The translations under genes were made by a program, and so were the position numbers. Below, in pieces: positions 8,560 through 17,363 of a DNA stretch of 64,000 bases. The stretch is from Planctomycetota bacterium. Lineage in GTDB: Bacteria > Planctomycetota > UBA1135 > UBA2386. How positions within the stretch are numbered: the first letter of the stretch is position 1; each line of letters starts with the position of its first letter. Location: the NCBI GenBank assembly GCA_021776805.1, contig JAJFFD010000092.1, positions 62,001-126,000 on the forward strand. The letters run 5' to 3'. A model generated the notes under the pieces. It searched no databases. It was given only the letters and a program-made list of their open reading frames with translations, and was not told the DNA's origin.

Positions 8560-9798
8560 CTACCGCTTCCTGGATCTCCCGCCTCTCCTTTGTTTACCCA
8601 CATCTACGACTCCTTCCTCGGCCTCTCGGGCGGCCTTCAGGGCGCTGTCGATGGGCTTGTCGTAGTTGTTGGTCCACCAACCAAACCACTGCTCGAGAGC
8701 AAGCTGTCGGGACTCGTTGGTGGCACCGCTGAAGGCATCATTGTGGACCGCAGAGGGATTAAAGCCGAAACGACGGCCGGTCATGGCCTCGAGTGTCGCC
8801 GTGATTCTCCGGAGGCGGATGAGGTTCTCCTGCGACGACATGTCGATCTCGTAAAGTGCGTTCAACAGCCGTGGCACTGCGGGCTTACCGATCTCGAGGA
8901 TTTCGGTTTTTGCGTCACGAAACGACCGGGCAGGAGCCTCTACCTCGATCAAGCTCAGGATAAGTCCGTCGATTCGTATCCTCAGCTCGGGATCCGTTTC
9001 TTCCAGGTGGCCAAGGGGCTTTGGTGCAGCGATGACGGCTTTGCTCGCCTCGCCGCCAAACTCAACGTCGATCGTCTTGGCTGCACCCAACTCAGCGAGG
9101 GGTGAGTGGATCTTCTTTTGTCGTATCTTGGCTGGCATTCGCAGAATCGACCAGCGCGTTACTTTGGGTACCTCGCTGAGTACCTGAAAACTCACGGCGA
9201 TCTCCATTCTGTCCGTGAATCGATCTTCATACTCAGGCTTGGGAACCATGTAGAGCATGACGGTACCCCGATCCGAGCTCGCCATCGCTTGATTGCGATC
9301 CTGGATTTCAGCTGAAGTGATTTCGAATTGGCGAAACCAGCTCGTCTCGTCATGCTCGATTATGAGTTTCAGGATCTCCCCTGATCCTGTGCTCAAGTAG
9401 TCCGTGCCGGGATTCAAGTAATTATTGAGAGTGGCCAGGTCGCTGTGCCGCTCCAACTTGTTGAGATCACCGCTGGCAATGGATTCAGCCCAGGTGACTA
9501 CAGCGCTCACCCTGATATTGTCCATGCCCGTCGGCAGTCGGACTGGCGCCTGGCTCGGGGTGGCGCCGACTTCCTCACCTTGACGAAGCAAGATGAGCAG
9601 GAGGACGGCGAGGCTGGCCAGAATGGTGGTCCCTGCGATGGCACCAGCGTGACTTTGTTTGCGGGGAAGTGTTCTCTTCTGGACTCGGGATCCAGGCCTC
9701 GGTCTGCGAGCACTCCGGCGTCTTGTAGGCATTTCAGCGGGCTGCTCGCCCTGGTCGGATTGGGCATAGAACGCAGCATCCCGACTATCCAGTATCAC
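8560..9798 (-). CDS. Membrane-anchored protein with C-terminal HEAT-like WxxWW motif
   Basis: A basic cytoplasmic N-terminus (Arg/Lys/Pro-rich, ~50 residues) precedes one membrane helix ('AGTTILASLAVLLLILL') and a large extracytoplasmic region. The last ~100 residues contain a HEAT-like helix pair, then 'LEAMTGRRFGFNP' and 'ALEQWFGWWTNN'. The same arrangement ends the protein at 23270-24301. The GTG at 9798 is the track start; ATG 9732 is an alternative. It sits 44 bp behind the zinc-finger gene's start, so the two are probably one operon read on the minus strand. Function unknown. Confidence 0.65.
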   Translation of the reverse strand: MILDSRDAAFYAQSDQGEQPAEMPTRRRSARRPRPGSRVQKRTLPRKQSHAGAIAGTTILASLAVLLLILLRQGEEVGATPSQAPVRLPTGMDNIRVSAVVTWAESIASGDLNKLERHSDLATLNNYLNPGTDYLSTGSGEILKLIIEHDETSWFRQFEITSAEIQDRNQAMASSDRGTVMLYMVPKPEYEDRFTDRMEIAVSFQVLSEVPKVTRWSILRMPAKIRQKKIHSPLAELGAAKTIDVEFGGEASKAVIAAPKPLGHLEETDPELRIRIDGLILSLIEVEAPARSFRDAKTEILEIGKPAVPRLLNALYEIDMSSQENLIRLRRITATLEAMTGRRFGFNPSAVHNDAFSGATNESRQLALEQWFGWWTNNYDKPIDSALKAAREAEEGVVDVGKQRRGGRSRKR

Positions 9799-9839
9799 TC
9801 GGCCTTGTCAACCATGGCAGCTGGCCGGACCATGGATCC

Positions 9840-11870
9840 ATGGTGTTCAAGATGGTCAGCGACCTCCGGCCAGCTGGAGATCAGCCCGCCGCATTGGAGA
9901 AGCTCGAAGGCTGGCTGCGGTCAGGAGTTGAGCAATGCACCCTTCTCGGTGTGACTGGGTCGGGGAAGACCTACGCCATGGCGAAGTTGGTCGAATCGAT
10001 CGATCGACCTGTTTTGGTCTTGGCTCCCAACAAGACGCTTGCGGCGCAGCTCTACGGTGAGTTCAAGGCATTCTTCCCTGACAACGCTGTCGAGTACTTC
10101 GTCAGCTACTACGACTACTTTCAGCCAGAGGCATACGTTCCAAGCACCGATACGTACATCGAGAAGGATGCGACGATCAATCAGGCGATCGATCGCATGC
10201 GAAACTCCGCGACCAGATCGCTCATGGAGCGTCGCGACGTCCTTATCGTTGCGTCGATCTCATGCATCTACGGGCTGGGATCTCCTGAGCACTACCGGGA
10301 ATTGTCCGTGTGCATAAAGGCGGGACAGACGATTGAGCGTGACGCACTTCTACGCTCACTCGCAACCATCCAATACAGGCGGGATAACTACGACTTTGTT
10401 CCGGGGCGATTCCGAGTGCGTGGCGATGTGGTGGAGATCTACCCTGTCTATGAGGAGGATCGGGCCATTCGTGTGGAGTTCTTCGATGACGAAATCGAAG
10501 CGGTTCTGGCGGTTGACCCCTTGCGTGGCGAGATCTTGGAGGAACTGGAACAGGTCACCATCTACCCGACGAGCCATTATGTTGCCCCTGCGCATCGGTT
10601 GCGAAAGGCCTGCGAAACTATCGAGGCTGAGTTGGATGAGTGGTTGCCGCAATTGCGCGCGAAGGGCAAGCTTCTCGAGTGTCAACGGCTGGAGCAGCGC
10701 GCTCGCCATGATCTCGAGATGCTTCGGGCGACGGGGATATGCAACGGAATCGAGAACTACTCACGGCACCTTGATGGTCGTTTGGCAGGGGACCCGCCGG
10801 CTACCTTGGTACACTACTTTCCTGACGATTTCGTCTTGATGATCGACGAGAGTCACGTTGCCGTTCCGCAGTCGGGCGCGATGTATCGTGGCGACCGAAG
10901 TCGGAAGCAAAACCTGGTGGACTTTGGGTTCAGATTGCCATCGGCTCTGGATAATCGCCCCCTCAAGTTCGAGGAGTTCTGCACCTTGCAGAACCAGGTT
11001 GTGTACGTGTCGGCGACGCCCTCGAAGTACGAACTGGATAAGAGCGGGGATAGAGTTGCCGAGTTAGTGGTCCGGCCCACGGGTCTGGTCGATCCGGAGG
11101 TGGAAGTTCGGCCGGCGCGAAATCAAGTCGACGATGTCTTGCACGAGGCCAACATAAGAGCTGAGCGCGGGGAGAGAGTCCTGGTAACTACTTTGACCAA
11201 ACGGATGGCCGAGGAGCTTGCCGACCACTTTCGAGATCTGGGTGTCAGAGTCCGCTACTTGCATTCAGACATCGATAGCCTCGAGCGGACGGCTCTGATT
11301 CGTGATCTGCGCTTGGGGGTCTACGATGTGCTCGTTGGGATCAATCTGCTGCGTGAGGGGCTCGATATCCCCGAAGTCACCTTGGTGGCCGTTTTGGATG
11401 CGGACAAGGAAGGATTCCTTCGCAACCGCACTTCGCTGATCCAGACCTGTGGTCGAGCAGCACGGAACGTGAACGGTCGCGTGATCATGTACGCCGATCG
11501 GACTACCGATTCGATGCGCGGGGCTATTGAGGAAATGGGCCGTCGGCGAGAGCGGCAACAGCGCTACAACGAAGAGCATGGCATTGTGCCCAAGACGATT
11601 GTAAAGGAAGTCAGGGATCTCTTGCACTTCGAGGAGGAGGCGGAGGAGGAGCAGCCGAAGTCCGGGCGGGGCGCTGACAAGCGGGGGCGAAGTCGAGAAT
11701 CTGCGACGCCAAAGAGCCCGAGGTTCACTGGTCAGAGAGCTCTTAACCAACACGTACAGAAACTTCGTGAAGAGATGTTGGCTGCTGCCAAGAATCTCGA
11801 TTTCGAGCTGGCTGCCAGTATTCGTGACGAGGTGTTTCGTTTGGAACGGGCGGGTTTGGAGCTGGGATGA
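9840..11870 (+). CDS. uvrB: Excinuclease ABC subunit B
   Basis: DNA damage-verifying helicase-like subunit of nucleotide excision repair. It has Walker A 'GVTGSGKTYAMA' near residue 40 and the beta-hairpin segment 'YYDYFQPEAYVPSTDTYIEK' used to grip DNA. Also present are the helicase box 'MIDESHVAVPQ', the motif 'VGINLLREGLDIPEV' and a C-terminal UVR domain from ~635 that contacts UvrC. At 676 residues the length is normal. Its stop overlaps the uvrC start by ATGA, so the two are translationally coupled. Confidence 0.98.
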   Translation: MVFKMVSDLRPAGDQPAALEKLEGWLRSGVEQCTLLGVTGSGKTYAMAKLVESIDRPVLVLAPNKTLAAQLYGEFKAFFPDNAVEYFVSYYDYFQPEAYVPSTDTYIEKDATINQAIDRMRNSATRSLMERRDVLIVASISCIYGLGSPEHYRELSVCIKAGQTIERDALLRSLATIQYRRDNYDFVPGRFRVRGDVVEIYPVYEEDRAIRVEFFDDEIEAVLAVDPLRGEILEELEQVTIYPTSHYVAPAHRLRKACETIEAELDEWLPQLRAKGKLLECQRLEQRARHDLEMLRATGICNGIENYSRHLDGRLAGDPPATLVHYFPDDFVLMIDESHVAVPQSGAMYRGDRSRKQNLVDFGFRLPSALDNRPLKFEEFCTLQNQVVYVSATPSKYELDKSGDRVAELVVRPTGLVDPEVEVRPARNQVDDVLHEANIRAERGERVLVTTLTKRMAEELADHFRDLGVRVRYLHSDIDSLERTALIRDLRLGVYDVLVGINLLREGLDIPEVTLVAVLDADKEGFLRNRTSLIQTCGRAARNVNGRVIMYADRTTDSMRGAIEEMGRRRERQQRYNEEHGIVPKTIVKEVRDLLHFEEEAEEEQPKSGRGADKRGRSRESATPKSPRFTGQRALNQHVQKLREEMLAAAKNLDFELAASIRDEVFRLERAGLELG

Positions 11871-13699
11871 GGGCTGAAATCGCTGATCGAGTAGCGCGCT
11901 TTCCAGATGAGTCAGGGGTCTACATCTTTACGGATTCGAAAGGCAAGGCCCTGTACGTGGGCAAGGCAGCCAAGCTCCGAAGTCGAGTGCGGTCCTATCT
12001 CAAACCAGGGGGGGACGGTCGCTTCCAGCTGCGTTTCTTGGAGAAGGAAGCCCACGACGTGGAGTTCCTGGTCACCCAGACCGAGCAAGAAGCTCTCTTG
12101 CTCGAGAACACGATCATCAAGAAGCTGCGGCCGATCTACAACTTCAAGCTTCGCGACGACAAGTCCTTCTTGATGTTGCGACTTGATCGGCAAGAGGAGT
12201 GGCCTTGGTTCCGTCTGGTTCGTCGCCGCAAGGATGATGGTGCAGACTATTTCGGTCCATATGCCTCGGCGAAGTCGGTGCGACGGACGCTGCGCTTGCT
12301 TCACAAGGTCGTTCCACTGCGGGATTGCTCGAAGTCGGTATTCGACAACCGCAGCCGTCCATGTCTGAAGCATCAGATTGGCCGTTGTCCCGCGCCATGC
12401 GTGGGTTTGATCGATCGCCCTGAGTACACGGCTTTGGTAGAGGAGGCAGTGAGTGTGCTGCGGGGTGGGGCGAGAGGAGTTTTGCGCCGGCTAGAAGAGG
12501 AGATGCGGACGGCGGCAGGAGATCTGGAATTCGAAAAGGCTCAGGCCAAGAAGCTGCAAATCGAGGCTCTTGAGTCAGTAGCTGAGCGTCAGTCTGTGGT
12601 TGAGTCCTCCGAAGGTGATAGGGATGTGGTGGGCTTGCATCGATCAGCCGCGGAGGCCGTTGCCGTCATCCTGCACTTCCGATCCGGCCGCCTGGAGAGT
12701 AGTAGTCGTTTCAAAGTTCCTTCGGCATTGCCTTCACCACTCCTTCTCGAGGACCTGTTGGCGCGTTACTACCAGGGGGATCGTTATGTCCCCGGCGAGA
12801 TACTCGTGCCGCAGGAGGTTCCGGAGGCTGAATCCCTCTTGGAATGGTTGGAGTCAAAGCGGGGGCGGAGTGTGAAGATCGCGGTGCCCAAGCGAGGCTC
12901 GCGGCGACGCTTCCTGGCGATGGCTGAGGAGAATGCACGACTCCAGGAGATGGTTGAGGCAAGCGCCGAGCAGAGGCAGCGTCAGGCTCTACTCAATCTT
13001 GCAGCGATCTGTGGGCTCGGGGGTGTGCCTAGTCGGATCCACTGTATGGATGTCTCTACGATCCAGGGTCGTGACACGGTCGCATCCCGAGTTTGTTTCG
13101 TGGACGGTGTTCCTGACAAGAGCGCCTACCGTCGTTTTAAGATCAGCGAGTCCGCTGCTGGGGATGATTTCTCTGCGATGTCGGAAGCAGTGCGTAGGAG
13201 TCTCACGCAGTGTGAGACAAGAGAGGAAGATGACCTACCGGACCTCTTGGTCGTTGACGGTGGAAAGGGTCAGCTTTCGTCAGCGAGAGAATCCGCGCGA
13301 GAACTCGGGCTCTTGGACGATCTTTGCCTGGCTGGGTTGGCCAAGAGTCGTTTGAAAGGCGTCGGAGATGAGCGCCGGCAGAGTGGAGAGCGCCTGTTTC
13401 TTGTTGGCAGAGAGTTGCCGGTTGTGCTCGCTGATGCGGCACCCGAAACACTACTTCTGGCTGCGGTTCGTGATGAATCGCACCGATTTGCCATCAGCTA
13501 TCACCGGCGGCTGCGGAGTAAGTTGAAGAGCCCCTTGGATGCGATCCCAGGGATTGGTCCAACTCGGCGTCGGCAGTTGATTCGTCATTTCGGATCTGCT
13601 CGTGCAGTCGCCGAGGCGGATTTGGAGAGTCTCTGTCGGGTTCCTGGTCTTTCTCGGAAGCTTGCAGAGGTCGTGCACGCGGGACTGCGACGCGACTAA
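11867..13699 (+). CDS. uvrC: Excinuclease ABC subunit C
   Basis: Makes both incisions in nucleotide excision repair. The N-terminal GIY-YIG nuclease starts 'GVYIFTDSKGKALYVGKA'. A cysteine cluster around residue 165 ('CLKHQIGRCPAPCVG') matches the iron-sulfur site reported for UvrC. A UVR domain lies at ~215, an RNase H-like endonuclease domain has 'CMDVSTIQG' and 'LLVVDGGKGQL', and the C-terminus has two helix-hairpin-helix motifs ('IPGIGPTRRRQL', 'VPGLSRKLAEV'). Length 610 is normal. Its end overlaps the end of the convergent xer gene by 4 bp. Confidence 0.98.
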   Translation: MRAEIADRVARFPDESGVYIFTDSKGKALYVGKAAKLRSRVRSYLKPGGDGRFQLRFLEKEAHDVEFLVTQTEQEALLLENTIIKKLRPIYNFKLRDDKSFLMLRLDRQEEWPWFRLVRRRKDDGADYFGPYASAKSVRRTLRLLHKVVPLRDCSKSVFDNRSRPCLKHQIGRCPAPCVGLIDRPEYTALVEEAVSVLRGGARGVLRRLEEEMRTAAGDLEFEKAQAKKLQIEALESVAERQSVVESSEGDRDVVGLHRSAAEAVAVILHFRSGRLESSSRFKVPSALPSPLLLEDLLARYYQGDRYVPGEILVPQEVPEAESLLEWLESKRGRSVKIAVPKRGSRRRFLAMAEENARLQEMVEASAEQRQRQALLNLAAICGLGGVPSRIHCMDVSTIQGRDTVASRVCFVDGVPDKSAYRRFKISESAAGDDFSAMSEAVRRSLTQCETREEDDLPDLLVVDGGKGQLSSARESARELGLLDDLCLAGLAKSRLKGVGDERRQSGERLFLVGRELPVVLADAAPETLLLAAVRDESHRFAISYHRRLRSKLKSPLDAIPGIGPTRRRQLIRHFGSARAVAEADLESLCRVPGLSRKLAEVVHAGLRRD

Positions 13700-14577
13700 C
13701 CTCGGGGATGAAGCCGGCGATGAGTGTCCTTGAGACGGCTGCTGTCTACTTCTGTGTAGACCTGGGTGGTCGCAAGCGAAGCGTGACCGAGGAGCTCTTG
13801 CACCACTCGTAGATCGGCACCGCCGGTGACCAGGTGAGTTGCGAAGGAATGACGAAGGCTGTGGGGGCTACACGCAACTCGCAGGCCACATCGTTTGGCT
13901 GCTTCCTTGATGATCTGGTAGACACGAATCCGGTCGAGGGGTCGGCCTCGCCGGGAAAGGAACATCTCCTCGTGGTCTTCCGCGCTCCTCGATGCCAGTC
14001 TGACTCTTGGTCCCGCCAGGTACTCGCGTAGAAGAGCGGTGGCTGGGGCTGAAATGGGGACCAGGCGTTCCTTATTGCCTTTCCCACGTACGCGGAGAAA
14101 GGCCTCTCCGGGCAGTATCCCTGCAACGGAGAGGCTAGTGACCTCGCTCACTCGGCAGCCGGTTGCATAGAGAACATGTAGGATGCACCGATTGCGGAGT
14201 TCTAGTTCTGTATCTCCCGGGAAGGCCTGCAGTAGTGCTTCGACACTCCGCCGTCCAAGCACTCGGGGTAGGCGCTTCTCTATACGTGTGCCCAGGAGTC
14301 CGGTCGCGGCATCCTCGTCCGTGTACCCTTCAGCATGCAGGAAGCGATAGAAGCCGCGAATAGCGGCCATGGCTCTGACCACTGAGCTCGGGGACAGTCG
14401 TTTTCGTTCCTTCGCCAGATGGGCGATGATCTGTTGGCGATTCGGCAAAGATGACTGGCCATGGATCAAGTTGGCAAGGTCGCGCCGGTAGGCGCTCACC
14501 GTGTGAGGGGAGAGCTGGAGCTCGGCGCCCACATAGACCAGGAAATCTGCCAGAAGACTGCTAGGGTCCGATCGCAC
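13696..14577 (-). CDS. xerD: Tyrosine recombinase XerC/XerD
   Basis: Site-specific recombinase likely to resolve chromosome dimers. The N-terminal SAM-like core-binding domain covers residues ~5-85. The catalytic domain has Arg in 'TGCRVSEVTSL', Lys in 'GKGNKERLVP', the HxxR box 'HSLRHSFATHL', His in 'LGHASL' and the tyrosine in 'TTQVYTEV'. The 293-residue length and housekeeping neighbours argue against a phage integrase. XerC versus XerD cannot be settled here, so the symbol is a best guess. Confidence 0.88.
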   Translation of the reverse strand: MRSDPSSLLADFLVYVGAELQLSPHTVSAYRRDLANLIHGQSSLPNRQQIIAHLAKERKRLSPSSVVRAMAAIRGFYRFLHAEGYTDEDAATGLLGTRIEKRLPRVLGRRSVEALLQAFPGDTELELRNRCILHVLYATGCRVSEVTSLSVAGILPGEAFLRVRGKGNKERLVPISAPATALLREYLAGPRVRLASRSAEDHEEMFLSRRGRPLDRIRVYQIIKEAAKRCGLRVACSPHSLRHSFATHLVTGGADLRVVQELLGHASLATTQVYTEVDSSRLKDTHRRLHPRG

Positions 14578-14739
14578 AGCAAGAACCTAGTCGCCCGAGA
14601 TCATCATGGCGACCGTCTTGACCGCCGATGGGGCCGATCGTATGGTCCTCGGCCCTTCAGCTCAGGCACTAGGGGCTTTCCAGGGTGGGCACTGCCCTCA
14701 GCCCGCTCCCAGGCCTGGGGGGATATCCTTTAAAAAACA

Positions 14740-14756
14740 CTCCAACTGCTTTGGAG
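14740..14756 (+). promoter_or_regulatory. Hairpin covering the ribosome-binding site of the DksA-like gene
   Basis: CTCCAA (14740-14745) pairs perfectly with TTGGAG (14751-14756) across a 5-nt loop. The GGAG in the 3' arm is the Shine-Dalgarno sequence, 8 nt before ATG 14765. If formed, the hairpin would hide the site. A 12-bp perfect palindrome, CCCAGGCCTGGG, lies further upstream at 14708-14719 and could be an operator or another hairpin. Confidence 0.4.
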
Positions 14757-14764
14757 AATGAGAG

Positions 14765-15202
14765 ATGCCGAAGCCAACCAAGGCTGAACAGAATAAGTAT
14801 GAGGCCCTCTTGGAGCGCCATTTGGCGCTGCTTAGTGGGGATGTGGGTTCGATGCGGGATGAAGCCCTGCGCGCCTCTGAACAGGACTCATCCGTGGACA
14901 ACCTCGCTGATCAGGGGACAGATACCTACGATCAGGGCTTCCTGCTCGGGTTGATTGAGAACGAAGAGGAGACCATCCAGCTGATCGACGGAGCGCTAGC
15001 GCGCCTCCGTGGCGAGTCTGAGCAGGCCTTCGGGCTCTGCACCCGCTGCAAGGAGATCGCTGATAGCCAGAAGGCCAAGAAGACCAAGTCCAAGGCCAAG
15101 ATCGACCCTTGGATCGCGAAGGAACGCTTGGAATATCTCCCCTGGGCCCAATACTGCGTTGAGCATCAGTCTGAGCTCGAGCAAGAACGCGAAATTGCCT
15201 GA
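14765..15202 (+). CDS. DksA/TraR-like zinc-finger protein
   Basis: The 145-residue protein has the DksA-family layout: an N-terminal helix, a coiled-coil region with conserved acidic residues around 'NLADQGTDTYDQGFLLGLIENEE', then a C-terminal zinc module. DksA-type proteins bind the RNA polymerase secondary channel. The finger is unusual. It reads CxxC ('CTRC') then CxxH ('CVEH') instead of CxxC twice, and the spacing between the pairs is 35 residues where about 17 is usual, through a Lys-rich insert. A small ORF gap separates it from lspA downstream, so they are probably co-transcribed. Confidence 0.75.
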   Translation: MPKPTKAEQNKYEALLERHLALLSGDVGSMRDEALRASEQDSSVDNLADQGTDTYDQGFLLGLIENEEETIQLIDGALARLRGESEQAFGLCTRCKEIADSQKAKKTKSKAKIDPWIAKERLEYLPWAQYCVEHQSELEQEREIA

Positions 15203-15267
15203 GGTCTTGGCCTCCGGCTCTTGGGGCAGCCCTGCTGGGACGACCAGGCGCCCGCTGAATCTAAGCT

Positions 15268-15885
15268 ATGGTGACAGAGATCCCAAGTACGGGCGCGGAG
15301 TCAGAAGAGTCCAGGAATCAGGTCGCTGAGGACGGTCCCAGCCTGTTTGTCGGCAAGGCTTGGTTCTGGAGCCTGGCGCCGGTCTTGATTCTGGCCGACC
15401 TCTGGTCCAAGGCTGCAGTTTTTGCCCACTTGGCAAGCACCTACCCAGGGATGGTCGAGGCTCGACGCAGCCTCTCCGTTTGGGAGGGCCCGCTCAGTTT
15501 CAGCCTCATATGCTGGCGCAATACGGGCACGATCTGGGGAATCGGGCAGGAGTACAACCTCCTGCTGACCATCTTGCGTTGCTTCGCAGTCCTGCTCCTA
15601 GGGCTCTTTATGTGGCGCACTCCCCGTCGCAAGCGTATGCAGCAGATAGTCTTGGCGATGATTGTCGCTGGTGCGGTGGGCAACCTGTACGACAATTTCA
15701 CCGAGCCGGAGGGGGGGGTCAGGGACTTCCTCCTCTTCTACATCGACTTGGAAAAGGGCCCTCTGCAGTGGCCGGCCTTTAACGTGGCGGATGCCCTGAT
15801 CTGCGTGGGGGCGATTCTGCTGGTGGTCTTGGTCTGGCAGAGTGACCGGCAGACGGCTCGGGAATCTCAACAGAAATCGTCCTAG
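15268..15885 (+). CDS. lspA: Lipoprotein signal peptidase (signal peptidase II)
   Basis: Inner-membrane aspartyl protease that removes signal peptides from prolipoproteins. Four membrane helices are visible. The two catalytic aspartates lie in 'GAVGNLYDN' and 'FNVADALI', the standard LspA boxes, although the usual Arg after the first Asp is Asn here. The 205-residue length includes a ~30-residue hydrophilic N-terminal extension absent from most homologues. It probably serves the several lipoproteins in this window. Confidence 0.93.
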   Translation: MVTEIPSTGAESEESRNQVAEDGPSLFVGKAWFWSLAPVLILADLWSKAAVFAHLASTYPGMVEARRSLSVWEGPLSFSLICWRNTGTIWGIGQEYNLLLTILRCFAVLLLGLFMWRTPRRKRMQQIVLAMIVAGAVGNLYDNFTEPEGGVRDFLLFYIDLEKGPLQWPAFNVADALICVGAILLVVLVWQSDRQTARESQQKSS

Positions 15886-16037
15886 AGCCCTGTCGACAGG
15901 GGGATTCTGGCAGGTATTCTCCCCGGCGGCAGACCAGGGCACCGTGAAGGCTTTGTGGAAAACTCTTCAGGGTATTGTGGAAAGTGTCATGAGGTCCATT
16001 CCAGGTGGCTTGGATCCTCGAGAAGCGCGAGACCAGC

Positions 16038-16874
16038 ATGAGGCTCCAAGAGCTCACCCTCGAGATGGTGGCAGAGGCGGTAAGCCTATATCTCGATCTT
16101 GCCTATGGCAGCGCATCCAGTGGACGGATGCCTGAGCTCAACTTGCCCGCGGACGCTACGCCAGAGCAGGTTCTAGGCCTGTTTAGCAAGGATGAGCAGG
16201 GAGGCGCTAGCCCCTCATCCTGTCTTCGCTACACCATGCGCCTTGGCAACCGAAACTACCCATTCATGAAGCTCCTCTTGCAGGAGCATATCGTCGCTGG
16301 CGAATACTACTTCGGTGTAGATACGCACGACGATATGGAGATTAAACCGGACTATCCGGACTACGAAGCTTGGATGGCGGTGCGGCGATTCAACAGCGAT
16401 TTGAAGCGCAAGATTGAGGACAGCTTTTGTTCTTCGGGCTTGCCCAGCGCCTTCAATCTGCGTGAACTCTGCAGCCAGCGAACCAGGGATGGGGCGGTTG
16501 AGGAGATTGGCACCATCCTCGTGGTCGATGATGAAGAGGATCTCGCGGATGCCGTCGAGTCGCTCTTGAGCCTGCGAGGCTACACGATGCACAAGGTCTT
16601 CGATGGACCCAGTGCAATCGAGGCAGCCCAAAAGATCCAGCCGGACATGATATTGCTCGACTACGAGCTGCCTGAGCTGGACGGCCTCGCGGTGATCGCT
16701 GCCTTGCGGGAGGATGAGTCCACACGTAACATTCCGGTTCTCCTTTGCACGGCCAGCAAGATCAGCCTAGGGGATATCGACAAGGCCGATGGCTTCCTCA
16801 CAAAGCCATACCCAGAAGAGCTTCTCTACAAGATGGTTAACCGCGTGATCAGCAGCAAAGAGTCAGAAGGATGA
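16038..16874 (+). CDS. Response regulator with unidentified N-terminal domain
   Basis: Residues ~155-275 are a receiver domain: acidic pocket 'VVDDEED', phospho-acceptor Asp in 'ILLDYELPELDG', the Thr/Ser position in 'LLCTASK' and the invariant Lys in 'FLTKPY'. The first ~145 residues form a separate alpha/beta domain with 'YTMRLGNRNYPFMKLLLQEH' and 'YYFGVDTHDD' that I do not recognise. There is no DNA-binding output domain, so it may act by protein interaction. The track's GTG at 16005 adds 11 residues; ATG 16038 is preferred but neither has a strong ribosome-binding site. Confidence 0.8.
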   Translation: MRLQELTLEMVAEAVSLYLDLAYGSASSGRMPELNLPADATPEQVLGLFSKDEQGGASPSSCLRYTMRLGNRNYPFMKLLLQEHIVAGEYYFGVDTHDDMEIKPDYPDYEAWMAVRRFNSDLKRKIEDSFCSSGLPSAFNLRELCSQRTRDGAVEEIGTILVVDDEEDLADAVESLLSLRGYTMHKVFDGPSAIEAAQKIQPDMILLDYELPELDGLAVIAALREDESTRNIPVLLCTASKISLGDIDKADGFLTKPYPEELLYKMVNRVISSKESEG

Positions 16875-17182
16875 TCAAGGGAGCTTCGATCATCTGGGCC
16901 GATCGTGAGCCAGCAAGTGCTCCGGCGGTCACCCTGCTCTTTCTGTTCCTGCTGGTCGGGTCGGGTGTGCTCACACGGCCGCCAGGTGAGGGCATCGGAA
17001 CTGCGCTCTGCGCGGCAGCCCGGGTTGAGAAAGCAGAGTCTCGGCGGCTGAGTACAGGAGATCGCTCCTGTCCTGACGAGCAGGGCAGCGAGTTGAGGCA
17101 GTCGCTCCCTGGTTGCCAACCGGCATTTCGCTCCTTGAAGCGGCGCGGCATTCCAGCCCCGCGAGCGCCGGATCTCGCTTGA
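16871..17182 (+). CDS. Uncertain small ORF, possibly eroded
   Basis: The ATG overlaps the response-regulator stop codon (ATGA), which suggests coupling, and the frame encodes 103 residues with one hydrophobic segment ('APAVTLLFLFLLVGSGVL'). The rest is Arg/Ser/Pro-rich and not convincingly protein-like. Two minus-strand ORFs cover the same bases and look no better. The same frame continues after two TGA stops to 17359, so this may be the front of a decayed gene. Confidence 0.3.
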   Translation: MIKGASIIWADREPASAPAVTLLFLFLLVGSGVLTRPPGEGIGTALCAAARVEKAESRRLSTGDRSCPDEQGSELRQSLPGCQPAFRSLKRRGIPAPRAPDLA

Positions 17183-17221
17183 TCTGATAAGGCGACGCGC
17201 AGCATTGGGCTGCAGGGCTGA

Positions 17222-17359
17222 ATTTCTGAGATCTGCTCTATTGCCGCCCATGCACTTGCCCTGAGTTTCAGGGATGAGATCGGTAGTGATCTACCGCGAT
17301 TGAGAAAGCTGAAGATCAAGGACAGGAGCTTCTTGGAAGAGCTCAAAGAACGAGGATGA
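17222..17359 (+). other. Protein-like reading frame without a clear start, directly before secA
   Basis: In the same frame as the ORF at 16871, after TGA codons at 17180 and 17219, there is an open stretch of 45 codons ending 4 nt before secA. Its end reads as a plausible helical protein tail ('RKLKIKDRSFLEELKERG'). A TTG could start a 20-residue peptide. It could be a remnant of a broken gene or an upstream peptide that affects secA translation. The 489-bp gap 16875-17363 holds nothing else I can identify apart from the hairpin at 17281. Confidence 0.25.
17281..17296 (+). promoter_or_regulatory. Hairpin in the secA leader
   Basis: CGGTAG (17281-17286) pairs with CTACCG (17291-17296) around a TGAT loop, 67 nt before the secA start. 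There is no T-run behind it, so it does not look like a terminator. Function unknown. Confidence 0.3.
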
Positions 17360-17363
17360 GAGT

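Noticed and set aside
13696-14577. Phage or integron integrase
   Set aside because: Length and motifs match housekeeping Xer recombinases and there are no attachment sites, cargo or phage genes nearby.
17180-17221. Selenocysteine readthrough of two TGA codons
   Set aside because: No SECIS-like hairpin directly after either TGA and no selenoprotein family match; gene decay is simpler.
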